Shown here: in pieces, positions 1-7,021 of the stretch
Numbering within the stretch: the first letter of the stretch is position 1
How the letters are laid out: each line of letters starts with the position of its first letter
NCBI GenBank assembly: GCA_034668825.1
Contig: JAXDOR010000165.1
Span: 1 to 16,300, forward strand
Length of the DNA: 16,300 nt
From: CANKHA01 sp034668825
Lineage (GTDB): Bacteria > Pseudomonadota > Alphaproteobacteria > Rhizobiales > Xanthobacteraceae
Reading direction: 5' to 3'
Notes under the pieces: model-generated
The model's input: the letters and a program-made list of their open reading frames with translations, nothing else
Database searches by the model: none
Told to the model about the DNA's origin: nothing
Position numbers and translations under genes: made by a program

Positions 1-658
1 TGTCGCCGTCAAAGGCGCGCTTGTGATCCTGCGCGGTGGCGAGCGGAACGGCGTTTTCGCCGTCGCACAAAACGAAGAAGGAGACTTCCTCACCGCTGAG
101 AAACTCCTCGACGACCACCTCCGCGCCGGCTTCGCCCACGCCGCCGCTGAAGATCATGTCGAGCGCGGCATCCGCTTCTTCCAACGTCATGGCGACGACG
201 ACGCCTTTACCGGCGGCGAGGCCATCGGCCTTGATGACGATCGGCGCGCCTTGCTGGCGCACATATTCCTTCGCTGGCGCGCGCGCCTTGAAGCGTTCGT
301 ATGCCGCAGTCGGGATATTGTTGGTCTTGCAGATATCCTTGGTGAAGCCCTTGGAGCCTTCGAGCCGCGCCGCGGCCTTGCTCGGGCCGAAGGCCTTGAT
401 GCCCGCGGCTTCCAGATCGTCGACGATGCCGGCGCAGAGCGGCCCCTCGGGACCGACCACCACGAAGTCGATCTTGTTGGCGTGGCAGAAAGCTATCACC
501 GCTTTGTGGTCGGCAAGATCGAGGTCGGTAATCTCGGCTTCCTGGGCGATCCCGGCATTGCCCGGCGCGCAATAAAGCCGGTCGGCCAGCGGGCTCGCCG
601 CCATTTTCCAGGCCAAGGCGTGTTCGCGGCCACCGGAGCCGAGAAGGAGAATGTTCAT
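1..658 (-). CDS. purD: Phosphoribosylamine-glycine ligase (GAR synthetase), 3' part beyond window
   Basis: The protein catalyses ATP-dependent joining of glycine to 5-phosphoribosylamine, the second step of purine synthesis, in the cytoplasm. Reading the minus strand from the ATG at 658-656 gives 219 residues before the window edge. It opens with MNILLLGSGGREHAL, the classic PurD N-terminal loop. It continues with VVGPEGPL (about 67-74), the GPSKAAARLEGSK segment (91-103), and the ATP-grasp part VIKADGLAAGKGV (141-153) followed by VVEEFLSGEE (182-191). The last visible stretch, PLATAQDHKRAFDGD, precedes the usual metal-binding part, so roughly the N-terminal half of a ~425-residue enzyme is present and intact. 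The start fits the family exactly. The gene lies 74 nt downstream of the tctC-like gene on the same strand, but a shared function is not apparent. Identification is firm; only the missing 3' part is unknown. Confidence 0.96.
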   Translation of the reverse strand, partial: MNILLLGSGGREHALAWKMAASPLADRLYCAPGNAGIAQEAEITDLDLADHKAVIAFCHANKIDFVVVGPEGPLCAGIVDDLEAAGIKAFGPSKAAARLEGSKGFTKDICKTNNIPTAAYERFKARAPAKEYVRQQGAPIVIKADGLAAGKGVVVAMTLEEADAALDMIFSGGVGEAGAEVVVEEFLSGEEVSFFVLCDGENAVPLATAQDHKRAFDGD

Positions 659-705
659 GAAGCTAGCCGGACCGCGCGTGATGTGGCGACGGTGTAGCAC
701 GGCGC

Positions 706-727
706 GCCAACGTCACAAGAGGTTGGC
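706..727 (-). terminator. Weak hairpin between tctC-like gene and purD
   Basis: A 6-bp inverted repeat (GCCAAC ... GTTGGC, loop 10 nt) sits just after the tctC-like stop and 48 nt before the purD start. There is no T-run beside it on the minus strand, so it would be at best a weak or factor-dependent terminator. The remaining bases of the 74-nt gap show no clear promoter. The call is tentative. Confidence 0.2.
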
Positions 728-732
728 TTGGC

Positions 733-1704
733 CTAGGGGATAAGCTGGATGCCGGTGCGGTCGACGAAGCTCTTCCACTTCTTGGTCTCGGCATCGAGGT
801 AACGCGCAAAGGCCGCCGCGTCGCTGCCGACCGGCTCGATTCCCGCGCCGCGTATCCGGGTCAGCACTTCCGGGTCGGTTCCGACCTTGACCAGCGCCGC
901 ACTCAACTTGTCGCGGATGAGCGCGGGCAGGGCGCCGGGGCCGAACACACCCATCCAGCTTGAGAGCACGAAAGTGGGAAATCCGCTTTCCGCCATCGTC
1001 GGGATGTCGGGCATTTCCTTCAGGCGCTCGGAACTCAAGACCGCGAGGATCCTGACATTCGGATTGTCGGTGAAGGACCGCAGCGCCGGGATGCTCTGGA
1101 AATTGACGTCCATATTTCCGCCCAGCAAATCGTTGAGCGCGGCGGGCGAACTGCGGTAGGGCACATGCACCATCTGCGCGCCGGTCTCCTTGCTCAGAAG
1201 CTCGCCGGCTATATGCGCGACGGTGCCGATGCCGGAAGAGCCAAAGGACAGTTTTCCAACATTAGCCTTCATATAGTCGACGAGTTCCTTGACCGATTTC
1301 ACCGGCATCGTGGTTTTGACGATCAGCGCATGCTGGAATTGTCCCGAGAGCGAGATCGGCGTGAATTCCTTGGCGACATCGAGCGGGAATTTCGCGTCGA
1401 GGAGAGGAAGCACGATGTGGTTGCTCTCGCTCGAAAGAATGAGGGTGTAGCCGTCCGGCTCGGCTGTTGCCGCGCCGCGCATTCCCAAAAGCCCGTTGGC
1501 GCCCGCACGATTGTCGACCACTACCGGCTGGCCGATCTCCTTGCGCAATCCATCCGCGACCACGCGGGCCACCGCGTCGACGGCGCCGCCGGCGCCATAG
1601 GGAACGATGAGGGTGATCGGCCTGGTAGGATAGGCGTTTTGTGCTTGGGCGGGCGCAATCGCGGATGCCAGCAACAGCGCGGCCAAGAGGCGCAGACAAT
1701 GCAT
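733..1704 (-). CDS. TctC/Bug-family tripartite tricarboxylate transporter substrate-binding protein
   Basis: This 323-residue protein is a periplasmic solute receptor. Residues 1-21 form a signal peptide (MHCLRLLAALLLASAIAPAQA, cleaved before QNAYPTRP). The mature start, YPTRPITLIVPYGAGG, is the hallmark of the Bug/TctC family, as are VVVDNRAGANG (about 61-71), the GYTLIL strand near 85, and the HVPYRSS segment. Members bind small carboxylates or other anions and pass them to a TctAB membrane pair, or act as orphan sensors. No tctA or tctB is in the window, so this is an orphan receptor whose ligand cannot be told from sequence. The ATG at 1704 is supported by an AGGA at 1712-1715, 7 nt upstream. 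It diverges from the flavoprotein gene at 1879 and may share its 174-nt control region. The family is certain, the ligand unknown. Confidence 0.93.
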   Translation of the reverse strand: MHCLRLLAALLLASAIAPAQAQNAYPTRPITLIVPYGAGGAVDAVARVVADGLRKEIGQPVVVDNRAGANGLLGMRGAATAEPDGYTLILSSESNHIVLPLLDAKFPLDVAKEFTPISLSGQFQHALIVKTTMPVKSVKELVDYMKANVGKLSFGSSGIGTVAHIAGELLSKETGAQMVHVPYRSSPAALNDLLGGNMDVNFQSIPALRSFTDNPNVRILAVLSSERLKEMPDIPTMAESGFPTFVLSSWMGVFGPGALPALIRDKLSAALVKVGTDPEVLTRIRGAGIEPVGSDAAAFARYLDAETKKWKSFVDRTGIQLIP

Positions 1705-1782
1705 CGTTCGTTCCTAGAAAGAAGGGGATGATAGGCGGGTAATCGGAAGGCGATTGGGTAAACACGTTAGCATGGGATTTTC

Positions 1783-1807
1783 GCCGCTGCGACCCGGTCG
1801 CGGCGGC
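1783..1807. repeat. Strong GC-rich hairpin in the divergent intergenic region
   Basis: GCCGCTGCGAC and GTCGCGGCGGC form an 11-bp stem (one G-T wobble) around a CCG loop. It lies in the 174-nt gap between the divergent tctC-like gene and the flavoprotein gene. No T-run follows on either strand, so a simple intrinsic terminator is unlikely. It could be an operator, a 5' leader structure of the plus-strand gene, or a small repeat. The rest of the gap shows no feature I can name. Confidence 0.45.
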
Positions 1808-1878
1808 TTAGTGTCACAAGTCTCCATCATGTCGGCGCGCGCGTGATATGGGTCACTGAAAACCGGAATCGGGGGCCC

Positions 1879-3138
1879 GTGCCAAATCAATCTCGCTTGA
1901 GTGTGGCCGTCATCGGCGGCGGGCCCGCCGGGCTGATGGCGGCGGAAGTTCTCGCCGGCGGGGGCGCGGCGGTGACGGTGTACGAGAGAATGCCGAACCT
2001 CGGCCGGAAATTCCTCCTCGCCGGACGTGGTGGCTTAAATCTCACCCACAGCGAAGATCTGGAAAGATTGTTGGGGCGTTACGGCGGCGCCGGGTCGCGG
2101 CTGCGCGCCGCGATTGAAGCACTGCCGCCTTCGGCGTTGCGGGGCTGGGCCGAAGGGTTGGGGCAGCCGACCTTCGTCGGTTCGAGCGGGCGCGTATTCC
2201 CGCAAGCCATGAAGGCTTCCCCGTTATTGCGTGCGTGGCTGCGGCGGCTTGATGGGTTGGGCGTCGTGTTCAAGCTGCGGCATCATTGGCGAGGCTGGAA
2301 CGATGTAGGACAGTTGGTGTTCGATGCGCCCGAGGGCCCAGTGACCGTTCAAGCCGATGCGACGGTGCTGGCGTTGGGCGGCGCAAGCTGGCCGAAACTG
2401 GGGTCGGACGGCGGCTGGGTCGCACCGATGATGGAAGCAGGTGTGTCTGTCGCGCCGCTGCGTCCGGCCAATTGCGGCTTTCTCGTCGGGTGGTCGGATA
2501 TCTTTCGCGCCCGCTTTGCCGGACAGCCGCTGAAGCGCATCGAACTTACGTTCGGCGATCACAAAGTGCGCGGCGAAGCCATCGTCACACAAACCGGATT
2601 GGAAGGCGGAAGTATCTATGCACTCTCCGCCCCGTTGCGCGAAGCGATTGCCAGCTCGGGTGAAGCGATTCTGAACATCGATCTGCGTCCCGACGTCACG
2701 ATTGATGAGTTGGAGAAACGTCTCGCCGCGCCGCGTGGCAAGCAATCGCTCTCCACATTTTTGCGCAAGGCCGCGAGCTTGTCGCCGCCGGAAATCGGAT
2801 TGCTGCATGAAGCGACCATGTCGTCCGCCGAGCGGTTGTCGGCGAAGTCGCCTGTGGCGCTTGCCGCTCTCATCAAGGCGATCCCTGTGCGTCTCACCGG
2901 CGTCGCGCCGATCGCGCGCGCCATTTCGACGGCGGGCGGCATCGCGTTCGACGAAGTGGACGAGAACTTCATGCTGCGCCGCCGGCCCGGCGTCTTTGTC
3001 GCGGGCGAGATGCTGGATTGGGAAGCGCCGACGGGCGGCTATCTGCTGCAGGCCTGTTTCGCCACCGGCGCGACGACGGGGAAGGGTGTGTTGGAGTGGC
3101 GCTCCTCGTCTCGGCCTCATGGTGAGGAGCGTCCGTAG
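1879..3138 (+). CDS. NAD(P)/FAD-dependent oxidoreductase, TIGR03862-type (HI0933-like) flavoprotein
   Basis: This is a predicted cytoplasmic flavoprotein of unknown substrate. The dinucleotide-binding fold starts at once: VAVIGGGPAGLMAAEVL (residues 9-25) with a ribose-binding E near residue 36 (VYERM). It is followed by the family motif GRKFLLAGRGGLNLTHS (about 42-58), and near the C-terminus by GVFVAGEMLDWEAPTGGYLL. These features match the PP_4765 subgroup of the HI0933 superfamily. I chose the GTG at 1879 because it puts the Rossmann motif close to the N-terminus, as in relatives, and has a G-rich stretch before it. The GTG at 1843 would add 12 residues and cannot be excluded. The final residues, SSSRPHGEERP, come from a palindromic repeat that also supplies the TAG stop, so the natural end was probably near VLEW. 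It converges on uup with no free spacer. Confidence 0.9.
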   Translation: MPNQSRLSVAVIGGGPAGLMAAEVLAGGGAAVTVYERMPNLGRKFLLAGRGGLNLTHSEDLERLLGRYGGAGSRLRAAIEALPPSALRGWAEGLGQPTFVGSSGRVFPQAMKASPLLRAWLRRLDGLGVVFKLRHHWRGWNDVGQLVFDAPEGPVTVQADATVLALGGASWPKLGSDGGWVAPMMEAGVSVAPLRPANCGFLVGWSDIFRARFAGQPLKRIELTFGDHKVRGEAIVTQTGLEGGSIYALSAPLREAIASSGEAILNIDLRPDVTIDELEKRLAAPRGKQSLSTFLRKAASLSPPEIGLLHEATMSSAERLSAKSPVALAALIKAIPVRLTGVAPIARAISTAGGIAFDEVDENFMLRRRPGVFVAGEMLDWEAPTGGYLLQACFATGATTGKGVLEWRSSSRPHGEERP

Positions 3139-3161
3139 GACGCATCTCGAACCATGTGGCC
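3113..3161. repeat. Rhizobial-type palindromic repeat, unit 1
   Basis: This imperfect palindrome has outer arms ggcctcatggt (3113-3123) and accatgtggcc (3151-3161) that pair with one mismatch. It contains an inner perfect 6-bp hairpin, gcgtcc-gta-ggacgc (3129-3143). The architecture resembles short palindromic elements that I recall as abundant in Bradyrhizobium-like genomes, where they are often translated as SRPH-EE-type tails. The TAG stop of the upstream flavoprotein overlaps the inner loop. Because it is symmetrical and lies between two converging genes, it could fold in either transcript and protect or end both. Confidence 0.8.
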
Positions 3162-3162
3162 G

Positions 3163-3209
3163 CCCTCGTCCTTCGAGACGCCCGCTGCGCGGGCTCCTCA
3201 GGATGAGGG
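3163..3209. repeat. Rhizobial-type palindromic repeat, unit 2
   Basis: This second palindrome follows the first after one base. Outer arms ccctcgtcct (3163-3172) and aggatgaggg (3200-3209) pair with one mismatch. The inner hairpin gcccgc-tgc-gcgggc (3180-3194) is perfect. The arms differ in sequence from unit 1, but the layout is the same: outer stem of 10-11 bp, asymmetric inner bulge, 6-bp stem, 3-nt loop. The uup stop codon (3198-3200) and its last Pro-Ser-Ser codons lie inside it. It may act as a bidirectional terminator or mRNA 3'-end stabiliser; no T-run is visible. Confidence 0.8.
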
Positions 3210-5021
3210 CGGAAGATTCTCGATCTCCTCCCGCAAAATTTCCAATTGCAGCCACTTGTCCTCTGCCACAGCCAATTCCGATTGCGCGGCGGCGAGGGAT
3301 GAGGAGGTTTCCGCAAAGGCTTTTGGATCGCGGCGGTAGAAATCCGGATCGTCGAGCAGTTTTTGCAGCTTGCCGATTTTTTTCTGCAACGCCGCGATCT
3401 GCTTCGGCAAAGTCTCCAGCGCGTGCTTCTCGTTGAAGTTCAGCCGCCGCTTGCCGGGCTGGGACGAAGGTGAAGGGACCGCCGCCTTTCCTTTGCTCGC
3501 GGCTTTGGTCTTCGGCGCGCGCGCGGCGATGTCCTCCCCGCGCTGCGTCAGCATATCACTATAGCCGCCGGCATATTCGGCCCAGCGGCCGTTGCCCTCC
3601 GGAACAATCACCGCGTTGACCACCCGGTCGAGGAAATCGCGGTCGTGGCTGATGAGGATGACGGTGCCGGCATAGTCGCCGAGCATCTCTTCCAGCACGT
3701 CGAGCGTTTCCAGGTCGAGATCGTTGGTCGGCTCGTCCAGCACCAGGAGGTTCGAGGGCTTCGCCAGCGCCCGCGCCAGAATCAAACGGCCGCGCTCGCC
3801 GCCGGATAGCGAGCGCAGCGGCGTGCGCGCCTGCTCCGGTGCGAACAGGAAGTCGCGCATATAGCCGATGACATGTTTGCTCTGCCCGCCGATGCTCACG
3901 GTGTCGCCGTGACCGCCGGTGAGCGCCGCGCTCAAGGTCCAGTTGGGATCCAGGCTCTCGCGGCTTTGATCCAGCGCCGCCATTTGCAGATTGGCCCCCA
4001 GCCGGATTTCGCCGCCATCGGGCGCAAGCGTGCCGGTCAGCAGATTGACCAGCGTGGTCTTGCCGCTGCCGTTCGGACCGACAACGCCGATGCGGTCGCC
4101 GCGCATGACGCGGGTGGAGAAGTCGCGAACGATGTGCTGCTCGCCGAAGCTCTTGGAAATGCCCTTCGCCTCGATCACCTGCGCGCCGGATTTTTCCGCC
4201 TGCGCCGCATTAATGACCGCCTTGCAGGCGGCGCCGCGGTACTCGCGCCGGTCCTGCCGTAACGCCTGCAGGTCGCCGAGCCGGCGGACGTTGCGCTTGC
4301 GCCGGGCGGTAACGCCGTATCGTAGCCAGTGCTCTTCGGCTTCAATCTTGCGGTCGAGCTTGTGCTGCTCAAGCTCTTCCTCCGCCAGACGTTCGTCGCG
4401 CCAGGCTTCGAAGGAGCCGAAGCCGATATCGATCCGCCGGGTCTTGCCGCGGTCGAGCCAGACCGTGGCGCGCGAGAGATTTTGCAGGAAGCGCCGGTCA
4501 TGGCTGATGAGCACCAGCGCCGCGCGCTGTCCGCGCAGGGTTTGCTCCAGCCATTCGATCGCCGGCAGATCGAGATGGTTGGTCGGCTCGTCGAGCAGGA
4601 GGATATCCGGCTTGGCGGCCAGCACATGCGCCAGCGCCGCGCGGCGCAACTCGCCGCCCGAGAGCACCGCCGGATTTTCCTCGCCGCTGAGGCCAACCTG
4701 GTGCAACAGCGATTCCGCCAGGTGCGGATCGTCGTGCGGGCCGAGGCCAGCGAGCGCATAAGAAAGCGTCGTGGCGTGGCCGGAGAGATCGGGCTCCTGC
4801 GGCAGGTAGCGCAGCGTCGCGCCCGGCTGCAGGAAGCGCGTGCCGCGGTCGGGCTCGACCGAGCCTGCGACGATCTTCAGCAGCGTCGACTTGCCGGAAC
4901 CGTTGCGGCCGACCAGGCAGACGCGGTCGCCCGCCGACACGGAAAGCTCCGCGCCGTCGAGCAACGGCGCGCCGCCAAAGGTGAGGGTAATGTCGCTAAG
5001 TTGAATGAGAGGAGGGGCCAT
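3198..5021 (-). CDS. uup: ABC-F family ATPase, Uup type
   Basis: This is a soluble duplicated ABC ATPase without membrane segments. Domain 1 has Walker A GRNGSGKS (38-45), signature LSGGE (120-124) and Walker B DEPTNHLD (144-151). A charged linker spans about 180-285. Domain 2 has GPNGSGKT (315-322), LSGGER (405-410) and DEPTNDLD (429-436). A basic spacer (500-525) leads to a C-terminal coiled-coil region (about 528-600) containing LPKQIAALQKKI and DPDFYRRDPKAFAE. That C-terminal domain is typical of Uup, which binds DNA or ribosomes and limits transposon precise excision in E. coli. ABC-F proteins act on ribosomes rather than as transporters. At 607 residues it is close to the usual length. 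The gene follows the HI0933-type flavoprotein by 51 nt on the same strand, so co-transcription is likely. The last residues (PPSS) derive from a palindromic repeat. The ABC-F family is certain, the Uup subgroup likely. Confidence 0.92.
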   Translation of the reverse strand: MAPPLIQLSDITLTFGGAPLLDGAELSVSAGDRVCLVGRNGSGKSTLLKIVAGSVEPDRGTRFLQPGATLRYLPQEPDLSGHATTLSYALAGLGPHDDPHLAESLLHQVGLSGEENPAVLSGGELRRAALAHVLAAKPDILLLDEPTNHLDLPAIEWLEQTLRGQRAALVLISHDRRFLQNLSRATVWLDRGKTRRIDIGFGSFEAWRDERLAEEELEQHKLDRKIEAEEHWLRYGVTARRKRNVRRLGDLQALRQDRREYRGAACKAVINAAQAEKSGAQVIEAKGISKSFGEQHIVRDFSTRVMRGDRIGVVGPNGSGKTTLVNLLTGTLAPDGGEIRLGANLQMAALDQSRESLDPNWTLSAALTGGHGDTVSIGGQSKHVIGYMRDFLFAPEQARTPLRSLSGGERGRLILARALAKPSNLLVLDEPTNDLDLETLDVLEEMLGDYAGTVILISHDRDFLDRVVNAVIVPEGNGRWAEYAGGYSDMLTQRGEDIAARAPKTKAASKGKAAVPSPSSQPGKRRLNFNEKHALETLPKQIAALQKKIGKLQKLLDDPDFYRRDPKAFAETSSSLAAAQSELAVAEDKWLQLEILREEIENLPPSS

Positions 5022-5072
5022 GAGTCATGGCTCTATAGCGGGAGAGCGCCGCAATGTCCCGCCGTCTCGTCA

Positions 5073-6251
5073 TCACACATAGAGGCCAGCCGCATGACCC
5101 GACGACCAGGCCCATTGGAAGTTGAAGCCGCCCAGGTGGCCGGTGACGTCGATGACTTCGCCGATGAAATAAAGTCCGGGCACGGATTTGGCTTCGAACG
5201 TCTTCGACGACAGCTCCGCGGTGTCGACGCCGCCGAGCGTCACCTCGGCCGTGCGGTAACCCTCGGTGCCGTTCGGCGTCACGCGCCACTCTTTCACCGC
5301 GGCGGCAGCATCCCGCAGCGGCTTGTCGGAAAAATCCGCCATGCGCGCTGGGCCATTTTGCGTATCGGCGATTTTCTGCGCCAGCCGCTTGGGCAGAAAC
5401 TCACTTACTACTGTTGCCAATCCCTGCTTCGGCTGATCGCGCCGGGCCTCTTTCAGCTTGGCGAAGATGTCGACGCCGGGCGCCATGTCGATGACGATGT
5501 CCTCGCCTTCCTGCCAATAGGAAGAAATTTGCAGGATCGCCGGACCGCTGAGTCCGCGGTGGGTGAAGAGGAGGGCTTCGGCGAAGCTTGCCTTGCCGCA
5601 GCTTACGACTGCGTCCACTGAGACGCCGGCAAGATCCTTGTGCCGTTCCAGCCATTCGGTGTCGAAGGTCAACGGCACCAGGCCGGCGCGCGGCGGCACG
5701 ACCTTGAGACCGAATTCTTGCGCGATCTTATAGCCGAAACCGCTCGCGCCCATCTTCGGGATGGAAGGCCCGCCGGTCGCAACCACCAGCGACCGGCAGC
5801 GGAAGTCGCCCTGATCGGTGGCGACCTCAAAGCTGTCTTGAATTTTAGCTACGCCCGAAATGCGGGTGCCGAGTTGCAGGCGCGCGTCCGCGATGCGGCA
5901 TTCCTCCAGCAGCATGTCGATGATCTGCCGCGATGAGCCGTCGCAGAATAATTGACCGAGCGTTTTCTCGTGATAGGCGATGCCATATTTCTCCACCAAA
6001 GCGATGAAGTCATGCTGGGTGTAGCTGCTCAGAGCCGACCGGCAGAAATGCGGATTCTGCGACAGGAAGTTCGCCGGGCTTGTATGCAGATTGGTGAAAT
6101 TGCAGCGGCCGCCGCCGGAGATGCGAATCTTCTCGCCGGGGCTTCGGGATTGTTCCAACAGCAGCACCGAGCGGCCGCGCCGCCCGGCGACGCCGGTGCA
6201 CATCAGCCCCGCTCCGCCCGCACCGAGAATGATAACGTCATAATCGTTCAA
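5073..6251 (-). CDS. NAD(P)/FAD-dependent oxidoreductase, HI0933/YhiN (TIGR00275) family
   Basis: This is a predicted cytoplasmic flavoprotein whose reaction is not established in the family. From the TTG at 6251 it has 392 residues. It shows DYDVIILGAGGAGLM (3-17) for the FAD Rossmann fold, the ribose-binding E in LLLEQ, then the family signature GEKIRISGGGRCNFTN (39-54). A second nucleotide motif, VVATGGPSIPKMG, follows mid-protein, and the C-terminus carries GEVIDVTGHLGGFNFQWAW. I prefer the TTG because it puts the FAD motif at the usual place. The only upstream ATG (6362) would add 37 Arg-rich residues and overlap the divergent GST start. A clear ribosome binding site before the TTG is lacking, so the start is uncertain. 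It lies upstream of uup and may share its transcript. A distant paralogue lies at 1879-3138. Confidence 0.9.
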   Translation of the reverse strand: MNDYDVIILGAGGAGLMCTGVAGRRGRSVLLLEQSRSPGEKIRISGGGRCNFTNLHTSPANFLSQNPHFCRSALSSYTQHDFIALVEKYGIAYHEKTLGQLFCDGSSRQIIDMLLEECRIADARLQLGTRISGVAKIQDSFEVATDQGDFRCRSLVVATGGPSIPKMGASGFGYKIAQEFGLKVVPPRAGLVPLTFDTEWLERHKDLAGVSVDAVVSCGKASFAEALLFTHRGLSGPAILQISSYWQEGEDIVIDMAPGVDIFAKLKEARRDQPKQGLATVVSEFLPKRLAQKIADTQNGPARMADFSDKPLRDAAAAVKEWRVTPNGTEGYRTAEVTLGGVDTAELSSKTFEAKSVPGLYFIGEVIDVTGHLGGFNFQWAWSSGHAAGLYV

Positions 6252-6287
6252 TGCGCAGCCCGAGCGTTTCCGGCCCTTTGCGGCGGT

Positions 6288-6316
6288 TTGACAGGCGCGG
6301 CGGAGACGCCTAAGCG
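6288..6316 (+). promoter_or_regulatory. Possible sigma-70-like promoter for the GST gene
   Basis: A perfect TTGACA (6288-6293) is followed after 17 nt by TAAGCG (6311-6316), a poor -10 box. It sits in the 95-nt gap between the divergent flavoprotein and GST genes and would give a leader of about 25 nt for the GST message. The -35 is striking in GC-rich DNA, the -10 is not, so the call is tentative. Confidence 0.3.
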
Positions 6317-6346
6317 GAGTTATTCCAGCAAAATGGCGCAAGGACA

Positions 6347-7015
6347 ATGAAGCTCTATTCACTGCCGCTATCGCCCTATGCCGCGCGGGTGCGTGCCGCG
6401 ATCTATGCCAAAAACCTGCCGGTGGAGATCGTCACGCCGCCCGACGATTGGCGCAACTCGGCGGAATTCCGCGCGATCAATCCGCTCGGCAAGGTTCCCG
6501 TGTTGGTCCTCGACGACGGAACGGCGCTTCCTGAATCCGAGGTGATCGTCGAGTATCTGGAAGATAAATATCCGGAGCCGTCGCTGCGGCCGAAGTCTGC
6601 CGAAGCGTTGGCGCGCGTTCGCCTGATCACACAGGTAGCTGACCTTTACGTCCAGCAGCCGATGATGCCGCTGTTTCACCTGTTCGACAGCGCCGAGCGC
6701 GACGAGGCTGCCATCGAGGCGCAGATCAAGAAGTTGAAGGACGGCCTCGGCCAATTGGATGGCCTGCTTCAGCCCGGCGGCTATGCCTATGGCGATCGCT
6801 TGACCACGGCGGACGTCTGGCTGACGCCGGTGAGGTTCTCGCTCAACGGCCTGATGAGCTTCTCCGGACGGACCGACCTTCTCAAACGCTATAAATCCGT
6901 GGCCGCTTATGCTGATGCGGCGCGCGCCGACGGCATCCTCAGCCGGGTCTGGAACGAAATGGCGGAAGGGCTGCAGGCCTTCATGGCCTCGCGGGCGGTT
7001 GCGAAAAAGGACTGA
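6347..7015 (+). CDS. Glutathione S-transferase family protein
   Basis: A cytosolic GST-fold protein of 222 residues, likely to conjugate or reduce electrophiles with glutathione. The N-terminal thioredoxin-like domain (1-78) begins MKLYSLPLSPYAARVRAA, with a Ser-Pro pair (9-10) in the place of the catalytic Ser/Cys. It carries the cis-proline segment GKVPVL (48-53) and the ESEVIVEYLE glutathione-gamma-glutamyl site (63-72). The all-helical C-terminal domain (about 85-215) holds LTTADVWLTPV, the usual N-capping motif. The subclass cannot be fixed by eye. The ATG at 6347 has an AAGGA only 2 nt upstream, but it fits the family start exactly. The gene ends 6 nt before the stop of the convergent cupredoxin gene, with no terminator between them. 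Confidence 0.93.
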   Translation: MKLYSLPLSPYAARVRAAIYAKNLPVEIVTPPDDWRNSAEFRAINPLGKVPVLVLDDGTALPESEVIVEYLEDKYPEPSLRPKSAEALARVRLITQVADLYVQQPMMPLFHLFDSAERDEAAIEAQIKKLKDGLGQLDGLLQPGGYAYGDRLTTADVWLTPVRFSLNGLMSFSGRTDLLKRYKSVAAYADAARADGILSRVWNEMAEGLQAFMASRAVAKKD

Positions 7016-7021
7016 GGCCGC

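Noticed and set aside
2224..3255. 343-codon minus-strand open frame
   Set aside because: It is antisense to the TIGR03862-type flavoprotein and crosses the palindromic repeats; it has no start context or motif.
4329..5621. 430-codon plus-strand open frame
   Set aside because: It runs antisense across uup and the end of the flavoprotein gene, both of which carry clear motifs. The translation is Arg/Ala-rich without recognisable domains, typical of a GC-rich shadow frame.
6252..6362. N-terminal extension of the HI0933-type flavoprotein to ATG 6362
   Set aside because: The extra 37 residues are Arg-rich with no family likeness and would overlap the divergent GST start; the FAD motif follows directly after TTG 6251.
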